Positions 23,986 through 35,640 of a stretch of DNA of 64,000 nt are shown in pieces. The notes beneath the pieces are model-generated. The model worked only from the letters and a program-made list of their open reading frames with translations. It searched no databases and was not told where the DNA came from. Origin of the DNA: Megamerina dolium (lineage: Eukaryota; Arthropoda; Insecta; Diptera; Megamerinidae); contig OY978528.1 of the NCBI GenBank assembly GCA_963854835.1, forward strand, positions 36,969,269-37,033,268, read 5' to 3'. Position 1 is the first letter of the stretch; each line of letters opens with the position of its first letter. The translations under genes were made by a program, and so were the position numbers.

Positions 23986-25612
23986 CAGTGAGCGACAAAA
24001 GTCTACGTACGGCGACCATTTCTGATATCTGACATGTCCAAAAGCATAATGAAAAGAAGTAATGATGCAATTTTGTTTTAAATATGTTTTTATTATTACA
24101 TAGCAAAAATTATTTTATTTCATTAAAAACTTAACAAGTTATTAACATAAAACGAAAAAAATTCAATGACAAAAGTCTACGTACGATTTGAAAATCAAAA
24201 GGAAATACTTTGATAAGGCACTAAAAGTTAAAATAAGTCGTCGTTTAATATTTGGTTGAGCATCTATAACTGCTTGCAAACGTCGGGGCATTGAAACGAC
24301 TAAATTTTCGATTTCAAGGGCCGTTATTTGTTGCCATTCCTGTTGCAGCTTCTCTTTTAGTACTATGGCACTAGTAATGTGATGTTTCCGTATCTTCCGC
24401 TCCAAAAGCTCCCAAACGTGTTCAATAATATTTAAGTCTGGGCTTTGAGGAGGTGAATACAGTTGTCGTGGAGCGTAGTAAAGCAGCCAGTCCCTCACGA
24501 TGTGGGCGGTATGTTTTAGATCGCTATCCTGTTGGAAGATCCAACTCTCACCAAGGCATAGTTTATCAACCGATGCTTTTAAGTTTTGTTTCAAAATAGA
24601 TTTATATTGAAAGCGATCCATGTTACCCTCCACAAATACCAAATTTCCAACTCCAGATGCAGCGACAGCGCCCCAAACCATTACACTCCCACCGCCATGC
24701 TTCACCATAGGAACTAAGTGTTTCGGGTTCATTGCGGTATTTGGTTTTCTCCAAATTTTGGCTCTACCGTCACTTCCAAATAAATTGTATTTTGACTCAT
24801 CTGTAAATAATACTCGTTTCCAGAAATCAATTCCCTTGTCTAAATGCTTTTGCGCGAATTCCAAACGAAGTTTGCGATATTTTTCACTTATATACGGTTT
24901 CCTACGCGGAGTTCTGCTGTGAAACCCATTATTATTCAAGGCTCTTTGAACTGTTCGTGGATGCACATTTGTATTTGACCTAGTTGCTAGCTCTGCGGCC
25001 AACTTAGTGCCTGCCACTTTCGGATTTTGATCCACTTCTTTCAAAATGAACGATACATCTCTGCGACTCAGCTTCTTTGGGCGACCACTACGCGGTTTAT
25101 TTTCAAGACTATTCGTTTTTTTGTAGTTATTGAATATTGTTTGAACTGTTGATTTTGTTAAATTTAATAAGCTTGATATTTCACCTTACGATTTGTTTTC
25201 ATTTCTATACTTTACTACTAAGTTTCGCAAATCAATTGATATTTCTTTATGGGAAGCCATTGTCACAACCACGAACTTCTGGAAACAGCCAAAATACAAC
25301 TAAATGCAATCCAAGTATGTCTATTACCAAGCAAAACAGCAAAATGTAACTAGCGGTACTTTCCCGTTATTGCGCTGCAACACACAACAAAAAAGAAGCG
25401 TGGAACGCGCGCCGTATGTAGACTTTTGTCATTGAATTTTTTTCGTTTTATGTTAATAACTTGTTAAGTTTTTAATGAAATAAGATAATTTTTGCTATGT
25501 AATGATAAAAACATATTTAAAACAAAATTGCATCATTACTTCTTTTCATTATGCTTTTGGACATGTCAGATAGCCGAAATGGTCGCCGTATGTAGACTTT
25601 TGTCGCTCACTG
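23986..25612 (-). mobile_element. Tc1-like element A with 200-bp inverted repeats
   Basis: Element A is 1627 bp flanked by TA (23984-23985, 25613-25614). The inverted repeats are about 200 bp, start CAGTGAGCGACAAAAGTCTA and differ at few positions. Each repeat holds a second copy of the GACAAAAGTCTACGTACG word at its inner end (near 24170). This is the IR/DR arrangement of Minos, S and Sleeping Beauty type elements, where transposase binds twice per end. It is inserted inside element B. Confidence 0.93.
24163..25260 (-). pseudogene. Tc1-like transposase A (DD34E), one nonsense codon
   Basis: Reads from MASHKEISIDLRNLVVKYR at 25260 to a stop at 24163, 365 codons, with one in-frame TAA at codon 25 (about 25186-25188). 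After it come a paired-type DNA-binding region (STVQTIFNNYKK), the AT-hook-like RSGRPKKLSRRD and the second helix-turn-helix. Catalytic residues are TDESKYNLF (Asp), FQQDSDLKHTA (Asp) and NIIEHVWELL (Glu), with 34 residues between the last two. No frameshift was seen. The C-terminus runs into the left inverted repeat. The single stop probably disables it; reinitiation downstream would lose the first binding helix. Confidence 0.92.
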
Positions 25613-25616
25613 TATG

Positions 25617-26612
25617 TTAATATGGGATGGTGTTACCCTTATGTATCTTCACCAATTGGACACGACGGGGCATTGACTCCACCAGTTTGTTTAGGACAGA
25701 CACATCAATTTTGTCCCATTCGGCTAAAATTGCACTTTTCAGCTGCTTAAGGCTGTCGTATGGCTTGCAAGATGCATATATTTTGGCGGAAAGAATTCCC
25801 CATAGATCCTCAATGGGGTTGAGGTCCGGACTTAGGGCTGGCCATTCTAGTAATTTAATTTGACGGGAGTTAAAGAACTCCTTTGTCTTCTTGGCCACGT
25901 GGATTGGTGCATTATCCTGCTGGAAAATCCAATTATCGCCATGTAAGTCTCCAGCAAAATCTATGAGTTCGCTTTCTAGCAAATCAATGTAGATTTCTGC
26001 GTTCATTTTGCTTGGCACAAAACATATTTTGGACTTGCCTTTTGACGAAAATGCTGCCCATACCATGAGTGATCCTCCACCATGAACGCGCTTATGGCAT
26101 GCTTCCCGTGGGTGTCTTACGTCCCTCCAATATTTGTGGAGACCATCTGGACCGTCCAGATTAAACTTCTTTTCGTCGCTGAATATCACCGATTCGAACT
26201 CCTCATCCCAAAATTTATACCTTTCATAAAATGCGATACGTGCATTTTTATGATGGCGCTTTAAACATGGTTTAGGCACCCGATTCTCATATTTAAGGCC
26301 TAAATCTTTTTTTATTATTTGGTGTATTCGTTGCTTAGTCACATCTAGACCAAGTTCCACTTTAATTTGCCTACAACTCATGTGACTATTCGTTGCTAAC
26401 TGCTGTATGCGTCGTTTGCTCCGATCATCAATGGTGCCTATACGCCCGCTACGCTTAATAATACCATAGCTATCCGGGTTTTTCAAAAAATTTTTTACAG
26501 TATTTCGGTGTCTCTTTACAACAGCAGCAATTTGACCAACTTTCATACCGGATTGATTCATACCCTTGATCAATCAACGCTCTTCGCCTGTTAATTCAGT
26601 TCCTCGCGGCAT
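25617..26612 (-). pseudogene. Tc1-like transposase B (DD34E), one nonsense codon
   Basis: Starts MPRGTELTGEER at 26612, has TGA at codon 13 (26574-26576), then is open to TAA at 25617, about 331 codons. Binding region: MNQSGMKVGQIAAVVKRHRN and RSGRIGTIDDRSKRR. Catalytic residues: FSDEKKFNLD (Asp), FQQDNAPIHVA (Asp) and LNPIEDLWG (Glu), 34 residues apart. GGGSLMVW is the usual Gly-rich box. Apart from the early stop the protein looks complete. Element A begins directly beyond its stop codon. Confidence 0.92.
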
Positions 26613-26779
26613 TTTGCTATAAATTCAAAAAAATTTTGCTTTATTTTTCCTGTCATATTCTTTTCTTGTGCACTATACTTACTTAGAAATCGTTTGCTCC
26701 GCTTTAAATGCTGATGTGTTGACGTGGCACGCGTCAGAAGACAAATAAATCATTTCGCACATATAAATATTTTATATGG

Positions 26780-27067
26780 GTTTCGCGAGTAACTTCAGTG
26801 GAAATAACGGTACAACGAATGCGGTATCACGATAAATCCAACAAATCATATAAATCCGTTATGTAGTCGAAAGAGAATATCCATACCAACAATTACTACT
26901 GTACCGTTAGTAGAACATAAGATACAGAGAAAAGCAATTTTGCACATATAATTATTTGACTGAGGTAAGTATGTGTTGATTTTGTTTTTAAACGTATTTC
27001 TAAACAAGTGCAATATTAAAATATTAAATATTAAAGTAAGCAAGTTCAAATGCTTGATTTGACAAAT
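26780..27067. other. AT-rich intron, nothing recognised
   Basis: No features beyond the direct-repeat arm that begins at about 27068. Confidence 0.5.
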
Positions 27068-27146
27068 ATAAAGCGATACGGCTGATACCTTGAAATCAAG
27101 CATTCGGCAATGCTCAGTGTTTCATCTAAAAACGATTCTGCCGTAA
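27068..27146 (+). repeat. Direct repeat arm, left of mariner relic
   Basis: About 75 bp from GCTGATACCTTGAAATCAAG to GATTCTGCCGT match 28250-28325 in the same orientation at roughly three quarters identity. See the paired entry. Confidence 0.6.
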
Positions 27147-27154
27147 AAATTTCC

Positions 27155-28125
27155 AAGCAATAATTGCAATGGTTGCAGAAATGTTATCCCACATTTGCAC
27201 CTTCGAGAGCAATAGTTTATTGGTGGTATAGTGAATTGAAAATGGGCCGAACGAGGGCTGAAAACGCACCTCGCTCTAGAAGTTCAAAAGAAGCTACGAG
27301 TATGGAAATCGTCAAGCAAGGGCATAGAGTCGTTTTGTGTGATCGAAAAGTTGCGCGAGTTAGCTGAGGCCGTGGGTATTTCAAAAGAACGGGTAGGATA
27401 CATCTTTCATGGTGTTTGGAAATGAAAAAGCTATCGGCGCGATGGGTGCCGCGTTTGCTAACCATCGACCAAAAACGTCGATTTAGCGTTCTTGCAACGT
27501 AATCGAGCAGACTTGTTTTGACATTTTGTGACGATAGATGAAACGTAAGTCCATTACCCAATAGGTAATCTGCAGAGTGGCTGAAAGCCACGTAAGCCGA
27601 CCAAAGTGACCACAAGACCAATGCTCGTCAGGAAAGGTTTTGTCCTCTGTTTTTTAGGATGCACATGGCATAATCTTCATCAATTATCTGCAGAAGGAAG
27701 GAACAGCCATAGGAAAGTATTATGCAGCATTATTGGACAAACTGAACGACGAAATGAAGAAAAAACGGCCTTATATGGCGAAAAAAAAAATTCTGTACCA
27801 TCATGATAATGCACACCCGTCTTTGAAAATGATAGCCAAGTGCGTTTCTCACCCACCATATTCTGCAGACTTCTCAGCGACCATTATCTGTTCCGAAACT
27901 TCAAACGATGGCTCCTGGGAGCGAGATTCAGATGGAATGAGAAAGTCGTCGCGGAAACAGAGGGGTATTTCGAAGGTATGGACGTTTCGTACTACAGAAA
28001 GGAAACCGAGGCGTACTTCGAAGGTTTGGACGTTTTGTACCACAGAGAGAGCATGGAAATGTTACAAACTCGCTATACCAAGTGTTTTGTTATCGAAGGC
28101 AACTATATGGAGGAAAAAAAATAAC
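27155..28125 (+). pseudogene. Mariner (DD34D) transposase relic with 48-bp duplication
   Basis: The plus strand shows scattered frames of a mariner gene: the end of the binding domain (SKEATSMEIVKQ, LAEAVGISKERVGYIF), KLSARWVPRLLTIDQKRR, VTIDET (first Asp), YHHDNAHPSLKM (second Asp) and HPPYSADF with SDHYLFRNFKRW (third). Frame changes occur near 27300, 27420, 27540, 27800 and 27880. Near the C-terminus a 16-residue unit (ETEGYFEGMDVSYYRK) is duplicated in tandem at 27954-28001 and 28002-28049. It is inactive. No inverted ends were found. Confidence 0.85.
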
Positions 28126-28247
28126 ATTGTACAAAAAACGCTTGTTTTCATTAAAAATCTCAGGACTTTTCAGCCCATGCAGCAAATTTGAATACAAAGC
28201 GGTATAGGCGGAACCAAGTATGAAAGTGATTTTGCCGGCTCAGTAAC

Positions 28248-28326
28248 GCTTTATATTGGCTGATATCTTGAAGTCGAGCAATAGGCAATGTCCAATTTTC
28301 CCCTAAATATGGTTCTGCCGTAGTTC
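28248..28326 (+). repeat. Direct repeat arm, right of mariner relic
   Basis: Matches 27068-27146 (GGCTGATATCTTGAAGTCGA to GGTTCTGCCGTA). The pair encloses the mariner relic. Confidence 0.6.
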
Positions 28327-29740
28327 AACAAAACAATTCAAATCTGTATCACAACACTATATTTTTGTAGAAAAAGCTCATTTGACTTTCAACGTGGATT
28401 ATCTCTACATTACAAGTCAATATATCAATATATTTCTACTTTTGATTATGAAGCCCCAAACAGTCGCTATATGTAGATGATTCATTGAAATTAGCCGTGT
28501 AATCACACTTCGCCAATGTATGAATTTATCGAAAGAATTTTAATAGCACAAATTCATAATATAATTTTTAATGAAATTCAGAAAATCTAGACATATTGTT
28601 GCTTTGGATCGTGGAATGATCCGTTGGTTCTTGTTTTTAGGTTTTTATTCATTTCAATTACTTTCAAAGAAAAGCTTTCAATTAATAAAAAAATTTGGTT
28701 TTGAATTCTGATAATTATTATTATTTTTCTTTTTAATTTTTAAATTAATTAAATTTAATTCTACAATTTATCGGTTCATAAATAGTAAATACATAATTCA
28801 TGCATAAACATTCACGACGAATCTTCAATTAAACAATATCCAACAACACATATAAGTGTCTATCATGGTAAACCGTTCTACAAAGACTAAATAAATGGAA
28901 TGGAGGTCAAGGTCTAACTACGTGATATGTATAAGATACAACATGATCGTGTACGTGATGTATTCACACTAAATGCATAATTATGATGATGATGATGATG
29001 ATGTTGAATTAGTTTGGAGAGGTTTATGGGTTCTATATTAGTTCTTTAAGTAAGCATTAATGTATTATATACAAGATGATAAAAAGCACAGCACTAGAAA
29101 ACAAAAACAAATATTCTTGAAAGTTTTCAAGCGAAAATAGTACATACGAGTATTACTTACATATGCACATATTTATGGTATACACATATTGGTAACTACA
29201 TAACAACAATGGCAACACTAATTTACAGGTATATTCAGATACCAGTATGTAGATATAATCAATGTGAAAAGTGTAAAATATTATACTAACTCCAATAGCT
29301 AACCAATCAAGAATACTAATTAATCAACTGTAAAACGCTCCATTTTATTTGCAGCAATATCATAATAATTTTTTTATTACTATTATACCTACCTATTCTA
29401 TTTTGCAAGAACAGTTTTTTTTCACATTTCGTCTTAATACTTTCGACCTTGTTGAGTTGTTAACGGTTGCTCCTAATTTGTATGCCGATATACACACATA
29501 TGTAAATTATTTACCGTTTATAGTGTAAAGAACTAAATCGGATTGTAAAAATAATACATACATACGCTTTGAAACGTAATCGCGTACAGTTGATCAAACA
29601 AAATGCATGCAATGCATAGTGTCCAATATTTTCAATTCTCCAATGAGTATGACAAATTGAAATGCATTGACTCAGGTTCGTTTTTATTGCCTTTAGTGTT
29701 GTCAGCGATTATATTGGGGAAAGGGTGATTCTTAATTCGC
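28327..29740. other. AT-rich Abl intron with (ATG)n
   Basis: A trinucleotide run of ATG lies at about 28982-29004. No supported gene. Confidence 0.5.
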
Positions 29741-29970
29741 GGGTGCCGTAGCTCAGTGGTTAATGCGTTGGTGTTTTCTTTCGGCAGTAACAATTTGCCA
29801 TGGAAAAGCTTCTACAAGAACTCTGTGACAAATCTCAGAAAAAGTGATGTCACAAAGATTTTTCCGTTCGGAACCGGCTAAAATAAGAATACTGTCCAAA
29901 ACTCAACACGGCCAACAGTACTGGAAACGAAGCTCAGCCAAAGAGCCCTTCGAGGTTTACATGTGCCACA
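29741..29970 (+). mobile_element. tRNA-derived SINE, tail-B, internal deletion
   Basis: Starts GGGTGCCGTAGCTCAGTGG. It lacks the box B region, passing from GCGTTGG to TTTCTTTCGGCAGTAAC. Body and tail (GAGCCCTTCGAGGTTTACAT, GTGCCACAT) are present. Confidence 0.88.
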
Positions 29971-30074
29971 TATTCATTTGTTTTTTTTAATACTTACTTA
30001 CTTACTTTTATTTAACCTTAACAAATATGAAATAAGTCAACTTTCTTATGATTCTTTTGAGTGGTTAAGGTCTC

Positions 30075-30320
30075 TACTTTCTTACCATCACAACAGATTT
30101 TTATCGATTTTCTTCACTAGCTGGCGCCAGTTACAAAATCCAAGCGCTGACAGGTTTTCCAGTACTTGGTCTTTCCACCGAACTTTGGGTCTTCTTCTTC
30201 TATGTCGTCATTCATTCGACCAACATGATCGAGCCTTACTATTTCAATACCAACACGAAACTAGTACAACTCATGATTGTACTCACTACCATCGCAAATA
30301 GGTCTAAATCTCTTGCTTAG
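30075..30320 (-). pseudogene. RTE-like LINE 3' fragment
   Basis: The minus strand reads the extreme C-terminus of an RTE-type polymerase: RRRRPKVRWKDQVLENLSAL then NWRQLVKK. It matches the end of the relic at 32270-32367 (GRRRRGRPNLRWKDQVLENL). No other domain is present. Confidence 0.75.
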
Positions 30321-30458
30321 GGCTTTTCTCTCGAAAACTCCAAGGAACCTCTAAAGTGAAAATTTTCTAGACACCAACTCCATAAAAACAGACTTGGTGA
30401 TGCACCTATAGTCTAGTTTCAGTTCTTTTAAAAAAGGCTCATGTTACCAATTGCTTAC

Positions 30459-30700
30459 TTAGCGCAAGTTAAGGTTTGGTTATGTGCAAAAAGGCCTATT
30501 GTAATACAGCTGAGCTTATTTGTATTACTGTTAAGCGTCTTAAACTTTGATATCCGGTTATTAACCGTTTCCGAACTGTTTCAAACTGTGTTGTGGTCCA
30601 TTTTTTTGATCGTTTCCATAAATTTATCTCGACATTTTTGACGGGCTTAAATTTGAACAATAATAGATTACGAACGACAGATCTCTTATCACTCTTATCT
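30459..30700 (-). mobile_element. Old tail-A SINE remnant
   Basis: The tail-A block CACAATAGGCC-type sequence (plus strand AAAAAGGCCTATTGTAATAC), TACTGTTAAGCGT and GTTATTAACCGTTTCCGAAC recall the body in diverged form. The heads are not recognisable. Confidence 0.55.
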
Positions 30701-30724
30701 GAGTGGAGGTTTAAATCCCGGAGC

Positions 30725-32367
30725 CTCTTCTTGTCGTGATGGAAATGGGAATCTGGTTACAGATGTCCAGAGTGTACTGAGCCTATGGAGGGAACACTTC
30801 TCCACGTTACTGAATGGCGATGCTACAAACAATTCCGCCAGTGAAGGATATTGCCCGATAACCCCAATTACAGATGATGGTGTTGATGTTCCACCACCCG
30901 ACTATGAGGAGGTTGAAACGGCCATTTTAAGGCTGAAGAACAACAAAGCTGCAGGTGCTGATGGCCTGCCTGCCGAGTTGTTTAAGAGCGGAGGCGATGA
31001 GCTGCTCACCCGCATGCACCAGCTCATAAGCAGAATATGGTCGGATGAAAGCATGCCTGATGATTGGAGGCTCAGTGTTCTCTGTCCTGTACATAAAAAA
31101 GGAGACCCCACAATTTGCGCCAACTACCGTGGAATAAGTCTCCTGAGCATCGCATACAAGGTTCTATCGAGCGTACTGTGTGAAGCCTATGCTCAGCAAC
31201 CTGATTGGACCGTATCAGTGTGGCTTCAGACCTGGTAAATCCACCATCGACCAGATTTTCACACTAAGCCAAACCCTCGAGAAGACCCAAGAAAAACAGA
31301 TCGACACACACCACCTATTTGTTAATAATAAAGCCGCTTTCGACAGTCCGGTAAGGGATTACCTCTACGCAACAATGTCTGAGATCGGTATTCCTGCAAA
31401 GCTCATTCGACTTTGTAGAATGACACTGCATAACTCCCGCTGTGCAGTGAAAATTGGGAAGAACCTCTCCACACCGTTTAGTACCGAACGGGTTTTCAGA
31501 CAAGGTGATTCGTTATCGTGCGACTTCTTCAATCTTATTATGGAGAAAATAATACGAGCTGCTGATCTATGACATAATGGCACTATCTTCAACAGAAGTT
31601 TCATTGAGTTAGCGCATGCCGACGATATTGACATAATCGGCATGAACACGCGAGCAGTCAGTGCAGCATTCTCAGAATTGGAAAGAGAGTCGCGTCGGAT
31701 GAGTCTTACGGTGAACGAGGGCAAGACGAAGTATCTAGTGTCAACAAACAAAGAGTCCCGGCGTCTTGGAGAGCACGTCACTGTTGACACGCTTTTGAAG
31801 TAGTAAGGGACTTTGTCTATCTTGGAACCAGCATTAACAGCAGTAATGATGTCAGCTTGGAGATCATGCGTAGGATAACTCTTGCTAACAGGTGTTACTT
31901 TGGGCAATTGGTACTTTGGTAAGCAATTGAGAAGTCGAGCCCTCTCTCGAAGAACGAAAACTACGCTCTACAAGTCTCTCATCATGCCTGTCCTAACATA
32001 TGGCGCAGAAGCCTGGACAATTTCCACCTCGGATGAGCGAATGCTTGGAGTTTTCGAGAGAAAAGTCCTACGCAAGATCTTTGGACCTATTTGCGTTGGT
32101 GGCGAGTACCGAATAAGGTTCAACCATGAGCTGTACGAGCTGTATGCCGATATTGACATAGTAAAGCGCATCAAAATCCAGCGGCTGCGCTGGCTAGGTC
32201 ATGTCGAGCGAATGGAAGAACACGCTCCAGCTAAGAAGGTTTTATATTCGGAACCCGCTGGAGGACGACGCAGAAGAGGAAGACCTAATCTCCGGTGGAA
32301 AGACCAAGTACTGGAGAACCTGACGGCGCTTGGAATTTCTAACTGGCGTCAGCTAGCGAACAACAGA
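30725..32367 (+). pseudogene. RTE-like LINE relic, RT and C-terminal region
   Basis: A 5'-truncated copy with no endonuclease. Reading across breaks: TDVQSVLSLWREHFSTLLNG, the RT opening LRLKNNKAAGADGLPAELFK, CPVHKKGDPTICANYRGISL, QCGFRPGKSTIDQIFTL, the first Asp block FVNNKAAFDS, RQGDSLSCDFFNLIME, then HADDIDIIG (catalytic Asp pair), and YGAEAWTIS, RIQRLRWLGHVERM and GRRRRGRPNLRWKDQ. Frame breaks lie near 31185 and 31800, and a TGA interrupts at 31570. Such sequences are typical of the RTE/BovB-type LINEs of insects; the clade is my judgement. It stops abruptly at 32367 against a GTCC repeat that begins a different repeat unit. Confidence 0.85.
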
Positions 32368-34265
32368 GATGTCCGTCCGTCCGTCCGTCCGTCTGTCTGT
32401 CACCTGGCTGGTTCGCACGATAACTTGAGTAAATATTGAGCTATTTCGACGATTTGGCACAAGTAACCTATGATCCAAGGGTACGGAGGGGATTGATATT
32501 GGGCATGATCGGTCAATAACCACGCCCACACCAAGCATTCAAAGCGACTAACCTCGAAATTTTCAAAATCTTTAACTTGTTATAACTCACATAATATATC
32601 ACTTGGGACAACAATATTCGGCACATAGACTTATATTATACTACTATATAACCTCGCCAAAAGTGGTTGAGCCACGCCTACTTTTTAGCGTAGCTCTCAT
32701 ACAAAGTGTCTGTACTTCTTTTAAATTGATACAGCTTTAACTTCTACAATCTTCTGTCCAGAATAACTATAATTGACACTTAGATTAACATGGTAGTCGG
32801 AAATAATATGGCAGATAAGTACGAGCAACTAGGATCACAGAAAATGGGCGCACCCATACAAATTTTAAATTGAAACAGCTGTAGATCCGGCAATCTTCTG
32901 TCTAGAATAACCATAATTGACACTTAAATTAATATCATAGTCGGCAAAAATCTGGCAGAAAATCAGTATGCCACGCCCACTCCTTCATGAGTCTCCCATA
33001 CAAAGTCAAGGGAATTAAACTAAAACTTTTAAGCTCCATAACTTACAAACCATTTAGCGTAGGACAACGAGATTTAAGGTATGGATAAGTATTGTACGAG
33101 CAACTAGGCTCACAGAAAATGGGCGCACCACGCCCACTGTTTATCGTAGCCCCCATACAAATTTTAAATTGAAACAGCTGTAGCTTCGGCAATCTTCTGT
33201 CTAGAATAACCATAATTAACACTTAAATTAATATCATAGTCGGCAAACTCCTTCATGAGTCTCCCATACAAAGTCAAGGGAATTAAACTAAAACTTTTAA
33301 ACTCTATAACTTACAAACCATTTAGGGTAGGACAACGAGATTTAAGGTATGGAATAGTATTGTACGAGCAACTAGACTCGCTTGAAATGGGTGCGCCACG
33401 CCCACTGTTTATTGTAGCCCCCATACAAATTTTAAATTGAAACAGCTGTAACTTCGACAATCTTCTGCCTAAAATAACCATAATTGACACTTAGATTAAT
33501 ATCGTAGTCGGCAAATATCTGGCAGAAAATCAGTGTGCCACGCCCACTCCTTCATAGGTCTCCCTAGGCAGTGGTCAAGGGAATTAAACTAAAATTTTAA
33601 GCTCCATAACTTACAAACCATTTAGCGTAGGACAACGAGATTTAAGGTATGTATAAGTATTGTACGAGCAACTAGGCTCATAGGAAATGGGCGCGCCATG
33701 CCCACTGTTCATTGCAGCCCCCATACAAAATGACTGAAATTCTTTTAATTTAAACAGCTGTAACTTCGGCAATCTCCTGCCTAAAATAACCATAATTGAC
33801 ACTTAGATTAATATCGTAGTGGGAAATAATCTGGCAAAAAATCAGTGTGCCACGCCCACTCCTTCATAGGTCTCCCATACAAAGTCAAGGGAATTAAACT
33901 AAAATTTTAAGCTCCATAACTTACAAACCATTTAGCGTAGGACAACCGAATTTAAGGTGTGGATTGATATTGAAAAATTAATTAGATATACAAGAAAGAG
34001 ATAAGTCACGCCTACTTTTTATATAGTATAAAGTGTCAGATTTATCTTAAACATTAAAACACTAAATAATACGCCTAGGTCAACCCATTGCAAACTATGT
34101 AGTTTAGTATTATAGGCAGAAATTGATCCTCCAAAATTGGTGAGGTACGCCTGCTTCTTAATGTAGGTCCTATACAAAGTAGTGGAAGAAAAGGATGATA
34201 TACGAGCAAACTTTTGATATATACCTCTACATATGCAGGGTATAATTTGGTCGGCCCCAGCCGAC
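32368..34265 (+). repeat. Composite intron repeat with a 300-bp tandem array
   Basis: Begins with (GTCC)n/(GTCT)n at 32370-32400 and a block GCACGATAACTTGAGTAAAT. From about 32,700 to 33,960 a unit of about 300 bp is repeated. The word ACTTACAAACCATTTAG occurs at 33041, 33309, 33609 and 33919, and a CGTAGTCGG/CATAGTCGG word recurs at matching spacing. One unit has a 32-bp deletion. Units include CACGCCCACT and GCCCCCATACAAA. It ends with GGTATAATTTGGTCGGCCCC near 34230. Similar heads and ends are common in fly introns. No coding capacity. Confidence 0.8.
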
Positions 34266-34307
34266 TGTAAGGAGATTTTTTTATATTTTTATACTCTTAA
34301 CTTTATA

Positions 34308-35093
34308 CGATGGCGGATTGATAATGAAGCTACCTAAGCAGGAAAAAAACATTTCTTTTTTTCAAAACCCATTTATTCCTCAACATAGTCTCCTTTTACT
34401 TCGACACACTTAGTAAGACGATATTCCAACTTTTTTATACCATTTGAATTTCGCGTTAGTTTCGGTAATAACTTCTTCGTTTGAGCTGAATATATTTCCT
34501 GCGAGCCATTTTTTCAAGTTTGGAAGCAAGAAAAAGTCACTAGGAGCTAAATCTGGACTATAAGGTGGATGATCAACCAATTCGGAGTGTATTTCACGTA
34601 ATTTTAGCATCGTATCTAATGCTGTGTTTTTGTTCGACACTGAGCAAACGCGGCAAAATGTTGAACACACGTTGTCACGCAACTTGACTCGGCGATCATT
34701 CATAACGATATCGAAGTATTCTTGATATTTTCTTCAGTAACCACCACTTTTGGCCTTTCTGTTGATTGTATTGTTGCAGTGCTTGTTCGGCCGCGTTTAA
34801 ATTCAGCAATCCAATATTTTACCATGTAATCTGACGGAGCAGACTCACCGTAATGTTTATCGAGCTATTTCTTTTGTTTCTTCAGTGTTTAATCACTGCA
34901 CGAAATTCGCTTTTTCCATTTTTCGAGAAACACAAAAGTTGGTTACTTCAAACGACTACAACAAATAAACTAATCGATGAATTTGGGTGAAATTTTAACA
35001 GCTAACGTTTGACAGATCGCAATTTCAAAAAAAAAGTGTGTGTTTGTGCTGCCTCTTTCGTACCTAGGTAGCTTCTTTATCAATTCGCCCTCG
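34308..35093 (-). mobile_element. Mariner deletion derivative with clear ends
   Basis: 786 bp bounded by TA on both sides and by inverted ends CGATGGCGGATTGATAATGA / CGAGGGCGAATTGATAAAGA. The minus strand keeps pieces of transposase: remnants of the N-terminal domain near 34960-34740 and the C-terminal part 34703-34410 with DHPPYSPDLAPSDFFLLPNL (third catalytic Asp) and SNEEVITETNAKF. The first two Asp blocks are deleted. It was inserted just past the end of the composite repeat. Confidence 0.9.
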
Positions 35094-35638
35094 TAATTCT
35101 CCGATTTGATTCCTTCAATTACTGCGGATATCTATCTTGCACGCAATTAACCCACAAGCCACAACTCTTTTTTTAGTTTTTTTATAATATTAAACAAAAT
35201 CATTGTACCTATTTGTCATACATGATATGTCTCTCTCACTCACTCTCACCCTATCTCTATACATTCTACAACATCGCAATACTGTCATTTGCATGAAAGT
35301 GATGAATAAGTTGCATATGCATAACTTATACGCATTTTCAATGTAGCCCCCCATGCAACATGTACAATTGTTGGTGGGTGATTAAGAAAGTCGAATGTCA
35401 TCTTTGTGCGTATATTTATTGTATGTTTACCACAATATGTCGCTGGAGAAACTGAAAAGTGAAAAAGTTGAAACGTTTTTCTTTTAGAATATTTTGCTTT
35501 TTATACAATTCGACAACGACAGAGAAGCGTTGTCATCGTTGACGACGATAAAACAAAATCATTAATTGGATTTTAAAGTTTGAAGTGCCAACTAGCTAAA
35601 CAGGCAAGCAATAAGGAGGAGCAAAATATGTACATATT
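35094..35638. other. Intron stretch, nothing recognised
   Basis: A (TC)-rich tract near 35228-35255 is the only distinct sequence. Confidence 0.45.
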
Positions 35639-35640
35639 GT

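Larger units (their letters stand above)
23903..26779 (-). mobile_element. Tc1-like element B, split by element A
   Basis: A 23-bp inverted repeat beginning CCATATAAAATATTTATATG occurs at 23903-23925 and exactly inverted at 26757-26779. Subtracting element A leaves 1250 bp, the normal size of a short-ended Tc1-like transposon. Its transposase gene sits at the right. Element A lies two bases past the transposase stop, so A landed in B's 3' non-coding end. Confidence 0.8.

Noticed and set aside
32368..34265. LTR retrotransposon
   Set aside because: No gag or pol sequence, and the repeats are tandem at 300 bp rather than paired terminal repeats.
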